Assembly (NCBI GenBank): GCA_963706885.1
Contig: CAVPNX010000029.1
Location: forward strand, 44,860 to 108,859
Source of the DNA: Prado023 sp963706885
Lineage (GTDB): Bacteria > Actinomycetota > Actinomycetes > S36-B12 > CAIYMF01
DNA: 64,000 nt
Direction: 5' to 3'
The translations under genes were made by a program, and so were the position numbers. The notes under the pieces were generated by a model. It was not told where the DNA came from. It worked only from the letters and a program-made list of their open reading frames with translations, and did not search any database. Shown piece after piece: positions 27,002-35,965 of this stretch (its first letter is position 1; each line of letters opens with the position of its first letter).

Positions 27002-28354
27002 ATGCCGGGTGTCGTGGTGTGCGTGGACGTGGGATCCACGTACACGAAGGCCGCGGCGATCAGCGTCGACGGTCGCGTGCTGGCCACCTCCCAGCACCCC
27101 ACCACGTCCGGCACGGACGTCCTCGAAGGGCTGGACGCCGCTGTTGCCGGCCTCGGCGTGGGTCGGGTGCCGGACTCCTCGATCGTTGCCTGCTCCTCGG
27201 CCGGCGGCGGGCTGCGCCTGGCGGTGGTCGGCCAGGAGCGTGTGATCTCCGCGGAGGCGGGCCGGCGCGTGGCGCTGTCCGCCGGGGCGCGGGTCGTGGC
27301 CGTGTCGGCGGGGCTGCTGGACGACGCGGGGATCGCCGAACTGCTCGCCGCCCGCCCGGACGTCCTGCTCGTCGTGGGCGGGACGGACGGCGGGGACACC
27401 GAGGTCCTGCTGCACAACGCCCGCCTGCTGGGGCGCTGCGCCCTGCGTGTCCCGATCGTCCTCGCCGGGAACGCGGATGTGTCGGAGGAGGCCAGCGCGC
27501 TGCTGGGTCGTCGTCGCGTCGTGCTGCCCACGGCCAACGTGATCCCGCGGATCGGCGTCCTGCACCCCGGGCCGGCGCGCCGGGCCATCCGGGAGGTCTT
27601 CATCACGCACGTGATCGGGGGCAAGGGCCTGTCCACGGGCCGACGCTTCGCCCGGCTCGTGGCGTGTGCGACCCCGGATGCGGTGCTGGCCGGCATCGAG
27701 GTGGTCGCCGAGGTCGTGGCGGCCGCTCCGGGGGCCAGTGGGGACGTGATGGCACTGGACATCGGCGGGGCGACCACCGATGTCTACAGCGTGCTGGCCC
27801 CGGACGAGCAGGCGCCCGCGGAGGCGGTCGAGACCCTCTGGCACGGACGGTCGGTGGAGGGCGACCTGGGGATGCGCTGGAGCGCTCAGGACGTGGTTGC
27901 CGCGGCCCTGTCCGAGCGGTTGCTGGAGGCCACGCCCGGTGCCACGGCCGGTCCGGCCGAGGCGCTGGCGGCTGCCGCGGCGGTGCGCAGGGCCGATGTG
28001 GGCTTCCTGCCGACGACAGCGGCCGAGGTGGCCGATGAGCTCGAGCTGGCCCGCCTGGCAGCCGTCGTCGCCGCCCGCAGGCACGCGCGGCCCGGCGCCG
28101 AGGGCTCGCGCGACCTGACCCACGTCGGGTTGCTGATCGGCTCCGGGGGCGTCCTGCGGCACGCGGAGCCCGCCGCGGCCCGGGGGGTGCTGGACTGCGT
28201 CCTGACCGACTACGCCGGTGGGTGGCGGCTGCCCGAGCGGGCCAGCGTGATGGTCGACCGCCAGTACCTGTTGGCGCCCATCGGACTGCTGGAGCTGACC
28301 GGCCGACCCGCGCAGGCCCGCGCCCTGGCCGAGGTGCTGATCGGCGGCGACTGA
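27002..28354 (+). CDS. Glutamate mutase L family protein (MutL/GlmL)
   Basis: Actin-like ATPase fold protein, 450 residues. VDVGSTYTKAAAI is the phosphate-1 loop at the N-terminus, MALDIGGATTDVYSV (about residues 250-264) the second, and LLIGSGGVLRHA a third nucleotide-binding motif. Family members accompany cobalamin-dependent amino-acid mutases and are thought to be reactivation chaperones. No mutase subunit gene is visible; the region just upstream appears to have suffered a deletion (see nagA), so the natural partner may have been lost or displaced. Unrelated to the DNA mismatch protein MutL, so no symbol is given. Confidence 0.85.
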   Translation: MPGVVVCVDVGSTYTKAAAISVDGRVLATSQHPTTSGTDVLEGLDAAVAGLGVGRVPDSSIVACSSAGGGLRLAVVGQERVISAEAGRRVALSAGARVVAVSAGLLDDAGIAELLAARPDVLLVVGGTDGGDTEVLLHNARLLGRCALRVPIVLAGNADVSEEASALLGRRRVVLPTANVIPRIGVLHPGPARRAIREVFITHVIGGKGLSTGRRFARLVACATPDAVLAGIEVVAEVVAAAPGASGDVMALDIGGATTDVYSVLAPDEQAPAEAVETLWHGRSVEGDLGMRWSAQDVVAAALSERLLEATPGATAGPAEALAAAAAVRRADVGFLPTTAAEVADELELARLAAVVAARRHARPGAEGSRDLTHVGLLIGSGGVLRHAEPAAARGVLDCVLTDYAGGWRLPERASVMVDRQYLLAPIGLLELTGRPAQARALAEVLIGGD

Positions 28355-28513
28355 GGCGTCCCTCGCGGCATCCGCGCGGCACGTCCCTCCCGCACCGCCC
28401 GCTCGCCACCCGTGATCCGTGCAGGATCGAGACGTTCTAGGCTCTTCAACCTGAACGGATCACCGGTGGGACGCGCCTCGCGGCGGCGACTGAGGCTCCC
28501 CGTGCATGAGCCG

Positions 28514-29212
28514 CTACGGCAGGCACCACGTGATCGGCGGGGCCCCCTGGGTGGCGAGCGCGGCGTTCGCGCGGCTGAACGGGCGGGAGCCGAAGAACCC
28601 GCGATCGGCGGACATCGGGCTGGGGTGGGCGGAGGTGATCCGGGGGGTGTCGCCGAGCATGGGCGCCAGGCCCTGGGCGTCACGGCCCCACAGGATCGCC
28701 ACCAGCGGCCCACCGCGCGCCGCAAGGGCGCGGATCGCGGCCTCGGTGATCGCCTCCCAGCCCTTTCCGCGGTGGGATCCCGAGGCTCCCGGGGTCACGG
28801 TCAGCACCCTGTTGAGCAGCAGGACGCCCTGGTCGGCCCACGGCGTCAGGTCCCCGGAGGTGGGACGCGGGCAGCCGAGGTCCTCATGCAGCTCGCGGTA
28901 GATGTTGGCCAGGCTGCGCGGGACGGGCCGGACGTCCGGGGCCACGCTGAACGACAGCCCGACCGCATGCCCCGGGGTGGGGTAGGGGTCCTGCCCGACG
29001 ATCAGCACGCGCACGTCGGCCATGGGGCGGGCGAACGCCCGCAGCACGTTCGGTCCCGAGGGCAGGTAGCCGCGCCCCTGGGCCAGCTCCGCGCGCAGGA
29101 AGTCGCCCATCGCGGCGATGGCCTCGGCCTGCGGAGCCAGGGCCGCCGCCCAGTCGGCAGCGACGAGGTCGCCCAGCGGCCGTCGCGACGGGGGCGTCGG
29201 GGAGTCAGCCAC
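28514..29212 (-). CDS. ung: Uracil-DNA glycosylase, family 1
   Basis: Excises uracil from DNA, starting base-excision repair. 232 residues. All family-1 motifs are seen: VGQDPYPTPGHAVGLSFS (water-activating Asp and Tyr), GVLLLNRVLTV, ILWGRDAQ and the His-containing loop SAHPSPMSADRGFFGSRPF. GTG start at 29212. The 159-base gap to the convergent mutL gene contains a 9-bp inverted repeat (28412-28420/28455-28463) of uncertain meaning. Confidence 0.96.
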   Translation of the reverse strand: MADSPTPPSRRPLGDLVAADWAAALAPQAEAIAAMGDFLRAELAQGRGYLPSGPNVLRAFARPMADVRVLIVGQDPYPTPGHAVGLSFSVAPDVRPVPRSLANIYRELHEDLGCPRPTSGDLTPWADQGVLLLNRVLTVTPGASGSHRGKGWEAITEAAIRALAARGGPLVAILWGRDAQGLAPMLGDTPRITSAHPSPMSADRGFFGSRPFSRANAALATQGAPPITWCLP

Positions 29213-29244
29213 GCACGGAGACTAGCCCGGCACCGGGATCCGGC

Positions 29245-30200
29245 TCACGTCCGGTTCGTGAAGCTGGCGTAGTAGGCGGCCTTGCGGGCACGCATGATCT
29301 CGCCGAGGGGGCGGTGGTCGGCCAACGCCATCCAGGGGTCGAAGTGGTCGAGCTCCACGGCCTCGGAGTCCTCGAGCTGGCTCAGCTCCAGCACCCCAAC
29401 GGTGAGCTTCGGGGCGTCCCAGGCCCGTCGTCCGTCCTCGATCGGCGTCGCCTCGGGGTCGGTGTAGAACTGGGCCTGCACCGTCCAGCGCAGCGGGCCC
29501 CTGGCGACCCGCCCGCGCACGTCGGCGCCCCAGTCCCGCCAGGCGAGCAGGTCACGGGAGGCGTTCACCGGCGTGACGTGCACGTGTGCGGCGTACGGCC
29601 CCCACGCGATCGGGGCGCAGGCGTGGAAGTCCGACGTCGCGTACCCGCTGAACGGCCGCGCCAGGTCAGCAGCCTGCCGCGCCATCTCGAGGGTGCCCCT
29701 GGCCACGCCGTGCGTGCGCGATGTGATGGTCCAGCATCGCCTTCTGCCCCTTGGGCGCCACCCGGAACATCTCGGCGAAGTCACGTGAGTCCTGGAAGCC
29801 GAACGCGGGGCGGTTGATGAGCAGGAAGTCCTGCCGGTCTGTCGTCACCCCCCAGGGCTCCGGGCGCCTCGAGGCCACGGACCGAGAAGGCGAACCCCCG
29901 GATGTCGGGGACGTGGTCGGCTTGTGGGGTCATCGCGCCGTTGGACATCCGGGCCAGCACCTCGAACTCGCCCGGCTCGGCGAACAGCCCCTGCCTCGCG
30001 TGGTCCGGCAGGTCTGCCGCCACGGTGAGAGTCCCCGACAGGGCGGCGACCTGCTTGCGGTGGAACGCCCTGCCGGGCCCCCGCCTGGTGCTGATGCGGC
30101 TCTGCCGCGACAGGATCCGCTCCGTGAAGGCCTCGTGCCGGGCCGGCTCGTCGTCGCTGATCGTCTCGGCCCAGTCCGTGCGAGGGGGTCTCATGCGCAC
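29245..30200 (-). pseudogene. Catalase-family heme protein, two frameshifts
   Basis: Three overlapping frames together spell one catalase-fold protein of about 318 residues. Part one has AFHRKQVAALSGTL (the catalytic-His region) and PDIRGFAFSVRG; part two DRQDFLLINRPAFGFQDS (the Asn equivalent to catalase DLVGNN); part three the C-terminal half (GYATSDFHACAPIAWGPYAAHV, TVQAQFYTDPEATPIEDG). Breaks lie in the C6 run at 29848-29853 and near 29710-29722. The protein ends without the RxFxYxDT heme-ligand Tyr of true catalases, as in small catalase-like peroxidases. GTG 30200 has GGGAG 7 bases upstream. Sequence error and genuine decay cannot be separated here. Confidence 0.75.
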
Positions 30201-30219
30201 AGTGTTGCTCCCTCGGGCG

Positions 30220-31542
30220 TCACGCGCCCGCGGGGGATGCCTCGGGCTCGCGGCGCAGGGTCTCGGGCATGACGACGACGAACGCCATCGTGACCAGCCC
30301 GACCACCACGCCGGCGGCGAACGCCCACTGGAACCCGGCCGCGTCGGCCAGGGCGCCGGCGATCAGCGGTCCGAGGATGCCGCCGAGGTCGCCGACCATC
30401 TGGTAGGCCGAGACCACACGACCACCGGACAGCCCGCGGGTGAGGTCACCGACGACCGCGGAGGACGCCGAGCCCACGAACGCCGAGGCCAGCCCGGAGG
30501 CCGCCATGGCAACCAGGAATCCGACCGCCCCCGTCTCGAGGGCGAGCAGGAGCATGGAGGCGGTGAGTGTTGCTGACCCCACAAGCATCGATCCGCGCCG
30601 GCCGGAGGTGTCGGTCCACCGACCCGCGGGGATCAGCGCGACCGCCTGGGTGGCGGCCGCACACAGGAACCCGATCCCGACCAGCCCGACGCCCTCCTTG
30701 AGTCCCTCGGTGACGAACAGGGGGACCAGGGAGATCCGCAGGCCGAACACGATGAAGCCGCTGGACAGGTTGACCATGAGCGCCGCGCGGTAGGCCGCGC
30801 TGCGCAGCGCGGAGCCCAGCGACGCCGGCGGGGCCTTGGTCGGATCCGGGTCACCGCCGGGGCTGACGTCGTCGCTCCCGACGGGGCCCTCGACGGGGCC
30901 CTCGACGGTTGGGGGTGGCGCAGGGTTCGGCGCTGGCCCGGTGGCGGGCTCCCGGGAGAGGTACTTCACGGCCAGCAGCCCGGCCACCACCAGCGTCATC
31001 CCGTACACCACGAACGGGGCGCGGATCGAGATGCCGGTGACCGCTCCGCCGATGGCGGGCCCGGTCACGCCGCCGAACAGGAAGCCGGCCTGGAATGCGC
31101 CGGACGCGCGGCCGCGCTGCTCCGGGCCCGCGGTCCGCAGCAGCAGGGCCATGGCCGAGACCGTGAACATCGCCGACCCGATCCCGCCCACCCCACGGAG
31201 CACGAGCAGCTGGGGGAAGCTCTGCGCGAGCGCAGTCATGAGCGAGGACCCGGCGACCACCCAGATGCCGATCGACATGATGCGTCGCTCGCCGAACCGG
31301 TCGACCATGAGCCCGGCCGGGCCGGCGCTGAGCAGGCGCATGAGGGCGAACCCGGAGATGACCGTCGAGGCCACGAACGCCGAGACCCCGAAGGTCCGGG
31401 CGTAGACCGGCAGCGCCGGGGCGGCGATGCCGTACCCGAGGGCCACGGCGAACGCAACGAACGACAGGACCGCCACATCGCGGGGGAGGTCGGCCAGGTA
31501 GGGGGTCCGCCGGGCCCACGCGAACACCCGTTGACCCAGCAC
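30220..31542 (-). CDS. MFS transporter
   Basis: 440-residue major facilitator with 12 predicted helices in two halves. The first half has the loop-2 motif GLMVDRFGERRIMSIG; a 50-residue Pro/Gly/Asp-rich cytoplasmic linker separates the halves, and the second half has GRWTDTSGRRGSMLVG. A drug or metabolite exporter by type; the substrate cannot be told. GTG start at 31542. It ends 19 bases before the catalase-like gene on the same strand, so the two may be co-transcribed. Divergent from ilvA with only 39 bases between. Confidence 0.86.
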   Translation of the reverse strand: MLGQRVFAWARRTPYLADLPRDVAVLSFVAFAVALGYGIAAPALPVYARTFGVSAFVASTVISGFALMRLLSAGPAGLMVDRFGERRIMSIGIWVVAGSSLMTALAQSFPQLLVLRGVGGIGSAMFTVSAMALLLRTAGPEQRGRASGAFQAGFLFGGVTGPAIGGAVTGISIRAPFVVYGMTLVVAGLLAVKYLSREPATGPAPNPAPPPTVEGPVEGPVGSDDVSPGGDPDPTKAPPASLGSALRSAAYRAALMVNLSSGFIVFGLRISLVPLFVTEGLKEGVGLVGIGFLCAAATQAVALIPAGRWTDTSGRRGSMLVGSATLTASMLLLALETGAVGFLVAMAASGLASAFVGSASSAVVGDLTRGLSGGRVVSAYQMVGDLGGILGPLIAGALADAAGFQWAFAAGVVVGLVTMAFVVVMPETLRREPEASPAGA

Positions 31543-31581
31543 AAGGGCTCATCCTGCCAGTGCGTGGGCCACCATGGACCC

Positions 31582-32790
31582 ATGCCCGTATCGCTGCAGG
31601 CCATCTACGAGGCGCGCGACCTGCTGGCCGGCGTGGCCCGCGTGACCCCCGTCGCCCAGGCCACCTACCTCGACGACCGCGTCGGTGGCCCGGTGTGGCT
31701 CAAGTGCGAGAACCTGCAGGTGGCCGGGTCGTTCAAGGTGCGCGGGGCGCATGTGCGGCTGTCCCGGCTGACCGAGCAGGAGCGGGCGGTGGGCGTCGTG
31801 GCGGCCAGCGCGGGCAACCATGCGCAGGGGGTGGCCAAGGCGGCCCGTGGCCTGGGGATCAAGACGACCGTCTTCATGCCGGTCGGGGCGCCGCTGCCCA
31901 AGCTGGCGGCCACCCGGGGCTACGGCGCCGAGGTCGTCATGGCCGGCTCCACCATCGACGACGCCCTGGTCGCGGCCACGGAGTTCTCCGAGCGCACCGG
32001 GGCGGTCCTGATCCATCCGTTCGACCACGAGGACATCGTCGTGGGCCAGGGAACCGTCGGACTCGAGATCCTCGAGCAGGTCCCCGATGTGCGCACGGTG
32101 CTGGTGTGCACGGGTGGTGGCGGGCTGGTGGCCGGGATCGCGACCGTGATGGGTGAGCTCGCCCCGGACGTCCGGGTGATCGGCGTCCAGGCTGCCGAGG
32201 CGGCGGCGTACCCCGCGTCCCTGGCGGCCGGGCACCCGGTCGCGCTGGACCGGATGAGCACCATGGCCGATGGCATCGCGGTCGGGCGCCCCGGCGTCGT
32301 CCCCCTCGGGATCGTCGCCGAGCGCCACGTGGAGATCCGCACGGTGTCCGAGGACTCACTCTCCCGCGGGCTGCTGCTGGTCCTGGAGCGCTCCAAGCTG
32401 CTCGTGGAGCCGGCGGGAGCGGCGGGCGTCGCGGCACTCCTGGAGGATGCCACCGGCATCGAGGCTCCCGTGGTGGTCGTCCTCTCCGGGGGCAACATCG
32501 ACCCGCTGCTGCTCGTGCGGGTGCTCGAGCACGGCATGGTCGCCGCAGGGCGCTACCTGCGGCTGCGGGTGCGGATCTCGGACCGCCCCGGCGGGCTGGC
32601 CGCCCTGCTCGCGGAGGTGGCCGCACTCGCGGCCAGTGTGATCTCCGTGGAGCACCTGCGCACGTCGGCGGGCCTGTCCGTCGGGGAGGTCGACGTGTCG
32701 CTGCACCTGGAGACCAGGGGGCCCGAGCACTGCGACCAGGTCGCCGCCGGGTTGCAGGCTCGCGGGTTCCAGGTGCGCCCCGAGGGCTGA
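31582..32790 (+). CDS. ilvA: Threonine ammonia-lyase, catabolic/ACT type
   Basis: PLP enzyme deaminating threonine to 2-oxobutyrate for isoleucine synthesis or catabolism. 402 residues: the PLP-binding Lys in AGSFKVRGA (about residue 52), ASAGNHAQGVA, the phosphate loop CTGGGGLVAGIA, SGGNIDPLL, and a C-terminal single ACT domain (LRVRISDRPGGLAALLAEVA). One ACT domain and this length fit the single-ACT TdcB/IlvA group rather than the 500-residue biosynthetic enzyme. The ATG at 31582 gives the usual N-terminus MPVSLQAIYEAR. Ends face to face with greA. Confidence 0.92.
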   Translation: MPVSLQAIYEARDLLAGVARVTPVAQATYLDDRVGGPVWLKCENLQVAGSFKVRGAHVRLSRLTEQERAVGVVAASAGNHAQGVAKAARGLGIKTTVFMPVGAPLPKLAATRGYGAEVVMAGSTIDDALVAATEFSERTGAVLIHPFDHEDIVVGQGTVGLEILEQVPDVRTVLVCTGGGGLVAGIATVMGELAPDVRVIGVQAAEAAAYPASLAAGHPVALDRMSTMADGIAVGRPGVVPLGIVAERHVEIRTVSEDSLSRGLLLVLERSKLLVEPAGAAGVAALLEDATGIEAPVVVVLSGGNIDPLLLVRVLEHGMVAAGRYLRLRVRISDRPGGLAALLAEVAALAASVISVEHLRTSAGLSVGEVDVSLHLETRGPEHCDQVAAGLQARGFQVRPEG

Positions 32791-32791
32791 G

Positions 32792-33286
32792 TCAGCCGGC
32801 GTAGGGCTCCACGTGGGTGATCCGCGCGGTGAGGTCCTTGCCCGCGGGGGTGGTGTAGGTGACCTCGTCGCCGACCTTCGCCCCGTCGACAGCCGCACCC
32901 AGCGGGGACGACGGGGAGATGACGTCCACGGTGGCGTGGGCGGCCTCCTCCCGGGACCCCAGCAGGAAGGTCATCGAGCGCCCGCTGGCCAGCATCTCGA
33001 CGGTGACGACCATCCCGTGGGCGGCTTCGCCCTCCTCCGAGGGTGGTGAGCCGATCTGTGCGTGGTCGAGCATCTGGCGCAGCTGGCGGATGCGCGCCTC
33101 GTTCTTGCCCTGCTCGTCCTTGGCCGCGTGGTAGCCGCCGTTCTCCTTGAGGTCGCCCTCCTCGCGGGCCGCGGCGATCCGCTTGGTGATCTCGGTGCGG
33201 CGCGTGGTCTGGCGCTCCTCGAACTCAGCGGCCAGTCGGTCGTAGGCCTCCTGGGTCAACCAGGTGGTCTGGGGGCTGTCGGACAC
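32792..33286 (-). CDS. greA: Transcription elongation factor GreA
   Basis: Rescues backtracked RNA polymerase by stimulating transcript cleavage. 164 residues. The N-terminal coiled-coil with ITKRIAAAREEGDLKENGGYHAAKDEQ carries the acidic tip (GDLKEN), and the C-terminal FKBP-like domain ends SPLGAAVDGAKVGDEVTYTTPAGK. GTG at 33286 is chosen because AGGAG is 6 bases upstream, although the frame stays open to 33346. Its place next to DUF4307 is the same as in mycobacteria. Confidence 0.96.
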   Translation of the reverse strand: MSDSPQTTWLTQEAYDRLAAEFEERQTTRRTEITKRIAAAREEGDLKENGGYHAAKDEQGKNEARIRQLRQMLDHAQIGSPPSEEGEAAHGMVVTVEMLASGRSMTFLLGSREEAAHATVDVISPSSPLGAAVDGAKVGDEVTYTTPAGKDLTARITHVEPYAG

Positions 33287-33355
33287 GGAGGTCTCCTGGG
33301 CAGTGGCGTGCGGGTGCGGTGAGCAGGTGGTCAGCGAGGGTAACACCCGGATGGC

Positions 33356-33850
33356 TCAGGACCCGGGTGCTGTCCAGGGCTGCTCGGGAGGGACGACGCC
33401 CGCGCGGAACTGCGCACCGGGGATCCCCGGTGGGACCCCGTTCAGGCCACAGCCCACGAGCTCACCCACCAGCGCCCGGTAGGCGGTGCGCATCTCGAAC
33501 GTGTGGGTGGTCCGCCCCTGCGCCGGCGGCAGCTCGATGACCGCGTAGCCGACGTCGAAGCTGTCGCTGGCCCGGGCGCGCAGGACGCACGTGGCCGGGC
33601 TGGTGCCGCGCCGCTGCACCTCGTAGGTGATGGTCATCCGGTCGTCGGCGACGGTCTTGTAGGCCAGGACGCCGGCGTCGATGGCGGGGTTCGACAGGCG
33701 CAGCCCGAGGAACGTCACGAAGGCCAGGAACGCCAGGCCCAGCGCGATGAGCACCGCCGGCATCCAGCGCGGGCGGTCGGTGACCCCGTAGCGCTCGCGG
33801 ATGTGCGCGGGCCATTGCGACGGGGGACCGGCCGTTCGTGTTGACGACAT
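33356..33850 (-). CDS. DUF4307 membrane protein
   Basis: 164-residue protein with one transmembrane helix (MPAVLIALGLAFLAFVTFLGL, about residues 30-50) after a cytoplasmic N-terminus containing RERYG, and an extracytoplasmic beta-rich domain with TYEVQRRG, CVLRARASDSFDVGYAVIELPP and a second Cys (VGCGLNGVPPGIPG). Function unknown; almost always next to greA and mca in actinobacteria. Here mca itself is missing from the divergent position. Confidence 0.87.
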   Translation of the reverse strand: MSSTRTAGPPSQWPAHIRERYGVTDRPRWMPAVLIALGLAFLAFVTFLGLRLSNPAIDAGVLAYKTVADDRMTITYEVQRRGTSPATCVLRARASDSFDVGYAVIELPPAQGRTTHTFEMRTAYRALVGELVGCGLNGVPPGIPGAQFRAGVVPPEQPWTAPGS

Positions 33851-33901
33851 GATGCTGCGACACTAGTACCCGGGAGCACATCCGCAGGCTCGGAGGTAGG
33901 C

Positions 33902-34135
33902 ATGCACGGCGTTCTGGCGGCCCTGGCCGCCGCTGAGGAGATCGACCCGGCGACGGTCCGGCCCAGCCCGCTGGCGTCGGTGTTCTTCCTGGTCCTCCTC
34001 GGCGCCCTGGTGCTGCTGCTCCTGTCGTTCCTCCGGCACGTCCGCCGGGCGCAGGCCAACCTCGGATCCGCTCGGGAGCCGCTGCCGACCGGACCCGGCG
34101 ACCTCGGCAGTGCCGCCGAGGGCGACTCTCGCTGA
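33902..34135 (+). CDS. Small single-helix membrane protein
   Basis: 77 residues, one transmembrane helix (ASVFFLVLLGALVLLLLSFLRHV, about 24-46) and a hydrophilic tail. GGAGG lies just before the ATG at 33902. It has the position and shape of the small membrane protein that follows mca in mycobacteria (Rv1083-like); no function is known. Its stop shares one base with the SURF1 ATG, so it heads a four-gene operon of membrane or envelope proteins. Confidence 0.72.
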   Translation: MHGVLAALAAAEEIDPATVRPSPLASVFFLVLLGALVLLLLSFLRHVRRAQANLGSAREPLPTGPGDLGSAAEGDSR

Positions 34136-34899
34136 TGTCCGCGGGGGGTTCCTGGTCCGATCCCCGGCGGCTGGGCTTCCACATCCTGACCGTCCTCGCC
34201 GTGCTGGTGTGCGTCCTGGCCGCTCGCTGGCAGTGGGACCGGGCCCACCGCTCTGAGGCTGACGCAGTCCCCGAGGGTCCCGTCGTTGCGCTGGCCGACC
34301 TCGATCCGAGGAGCACGTTCAGCGGCATGCGGGTGGGGATCACCGGTGAGTTCGACTCCGAGCACGAGGTGCTGGTCGCACCCCGCGCTCGCGACGGGCA
34401 GCCGGGGGCCTGGGTGCTGACCCCGCTGCTGCCGAGCGGCGGCGAGTCCGGGTCCTCGTCGGATGCGGTGGATCCCGCGACCACAGCCGTCGCGGTGGTA
34501 CGTGGCTGGGTCCCCGCCGGCCAGCGGCCCGCGCCGGCCCCGGAGGGCAGCGTCGATGTCGTCGGCGTCCTGGTGGCCGACGCCCGCCAGCCGGATGCCG
34601 CGGTCACGCCCACGGACCCCCCGACCCTGGAGGTCGTGGACACCGGAGCGCTGTCGGACCATGCCGGTTACCCCGTGCGCTCGGGCTGGTTCGCCCTGAC
34701 CGACCTGCAACCCGACGCCGCGGGTCAGCCGATGCCCCTGCAGGTGACAGAATTGCCCGGTGCCGGAGTCGGTCTGAACTGGCGCAACGCGGCCTACGCC
34801 CTGCAGTGGGTCGTGTTCGCCGCGTTCGTGATCTTCTTCTGGCACCGCTTCCGGCGTGACCTCGAGACCCGACCCGCACAGCAGGAGACCCCCCGATGA
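34135..34899 (+). CDS. SURF1-family protein
   Basis: 254 residues with two transmembrane helices bracketing a periplasmic domain: N-terminal LGFHILTVLAVLVCVLAARWQWDRAHR (RWQWDR is the family motif) and C-terminal LNWRNAAYALQWVVFAAFVIFFW (NWRN and the Q-W helix also conserved). SURF1 proteins help assemble the heme a/copper centre of cytochrome c oxidase. Middle motifs such as VAVVRGWVPAGQ also fit. ATG overlaps the preceding stop by one base; ATGA overlap with the next gene. Confidence 0.9.
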   Translation: MSAGGSWSDPRRLGFHILTVLAVLVCVLAARWQWDRAHRSEADAVPEGPVVALADLDPRSTFSGMRVGITGEFDSEHEVLVAPRARDGQPGAWVLTPLLPSGGESGSSSDAVDPATTAVAVVRGWVPAGQRPAPAPEGSVDVVGVLVADARQPDAAVTPTDPPTLEVVDTGALSDHAGYPVRSGWFALTDLQPDAAGQPMPLQVTELPGAGVGLNWRNAAYALQWVVFAAFVIFFWHRFRRDLETRPAQQETPR

Positions 34900-35249
34900 C
34901 CGCGCACACCGCCCCCGCCCCCGGGAGAATCCTGCGTTCGGGTGCCTACAAGCGGTTCCAGGTGATGGCCTGGGTCACCGGCGTGCTCCTGGCGTTCATG
35001 ACCGTCGTGGGGCTTCCGTGGAAGTACCTGCTGGGCAACGACGACTCGCTCTGGTACGCCATCGGGTGGCAACTGCACGGATTCCTCTACATGGTGTATC
35101 TCGTGACTGTGCTCGACGTGGCGATCCGCGCCCGGTGGTCCCCCGGACGCACCGTCCTGGTGGCCCTGGCCGGCACCATCCCATTCATGTCGTTCGTGTT
35201 CGAGCGCCGGATCACCCATCAGCTGCAGGCCGAGGTCGCGGCGCCGTGA
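34896..35249 (+). CDS. DUF3817 membrane protein
   Basis: 117-residue integral membrane protein with three helices: FQVMAWVTGVLLAFMTVVGLPWKYLLG, an HGFLYMVYLVTVLDVAIRARW helix carrying the family's HG..Y motif, and VLVALAGTIPFMSFVFERR. Unknown function, common in actinobacteria next to SURF1 or isoprenoid/heme genes. Overlaps the SURF1 stop by four bases and the next GTG by four bases. Confidence 0.88.
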   Translation: MTAHTAPAPGRILRSGAYKRFQVMAWVTGVLLAFMTVVGLPWKYLLGNDDSLWYAIGWQLHGFLYMVYLVTVLDVAIRARWSPGRTVLVALAGTIPFMSFVFERRITHQLQAEVAAP

Positions 35250-35965
35250 GCCTGTCCGAGGTCCCACCCGGCCCTGCCGACGGCCCGCTGGGGGCCGCGG
35301 GCCGGGTCCTGGTCTCCGACGCGGATCGGGCCAGGATGGCCGACGTCATCGGGGACGCCTACGCCGAGGGTCGGCTGAACCGCGAGGAGTACGAGGAGCG
35401 CCTGACCGCCACGATGGGCGCGCGCACCGCCGCCGACCTCGTGCCCGTCCTCGACGGGCTTCCCCCGGCGACTGTCGCTGCCGCGCTTGCCCCACTGACC
35501 GGGATGGCCGTCGCGGTCCCGCCGCAGCCGGCCCCGGCTCAGGCCACCGGCTGGCATCCGCCCGACGGGGTGGACTCGTCCTCGTCCTCGGTTGTGGCCA
35601 TCTTCGGCGGGGCGACCCGCAAGGGTGAGTGGATCGTTCCCGCCCAGCTCACGGCGTTCGCCATGTTCGGCGGCGTCGAGCTGGACCTCACGCACTGCAC
35701 GTTCGCCCAGGCCGAGTCCGAGATCATCGCCGTGGCCGTGATGGGGGGCATCGAGATCACGGTCCCCGAGGGCCTGACCGTCCACGTCGACGGCATGGGC
35801 ATCTTCGGTGGGTTCGACCAGAAGGCCGAGGGCCCGGGCCAGCCCGGCGCCCCCGTGCTGCGGGTCAAGGGTGCTGCGCTGTTCGGCGGCGTCGAGGTCA
35901 AGCGCAAGCCGCGGAGGAACAAGTCGCTGGGCGGCAGCGACCGCCCGCAGCTGCCGGAGCGCTGA
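35246..35965 (+). CDS. DUF1707 and cell-wall-stress-response domain protein
   Basis: 239 residues. Residues about 18-70 are a DUF1707 domain (VSDADRARMADVIGDAYAEGRLNREEYEERL). After a Pro/Ser linker, the C-terminal half has the LiaF-like repeats of small beta strands VVAIFGGATRKGEW, AFAMFGGVELDLTHC, IIAVAVMGGIEITVPEG and FGGVEVK. Such proteins are linked to envelope stress but have no fixed function. GTG start overlaps DUF3817 by four bases. Ends at a hairpin (35963-36004) shared with the convergent MFS gene. Confidence 0.84.
   Translation: MSLSEVPPGPADGPLGAAGRVLVSDADRARMADVIGDAYAEGRLNREEYEERLTATMGARTAADLVPVLDGLPPATVAAALAPLTGMAVAVPPQPAPAQATGWHPPDGVDSSSSSVVAIFGGATRKGEWIVPAQLTAFAMFGGVELDLTHCTFAQAESEIIAVAVMGGIEITVPEGLTVHVDGMGIFGGFDQKAEGPGQPGAPVLRVKGAALFGGVEVKRKPRRNKSLGGSDRPQLPER

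Noticed and set aside
28412..28463. 9-bp inverted repeat between mutL and ung as a terminator
   Set aside because: The 34-base loop and lack of a T-run make it too weak to call.
32784..32799. GGCTGAGTCAGCC palindrome at the ilvA/greA convergent stops
   Set aside because: The loop would be a single base, so it cannot form a hairpin; it simply reflects two facing stop codons.
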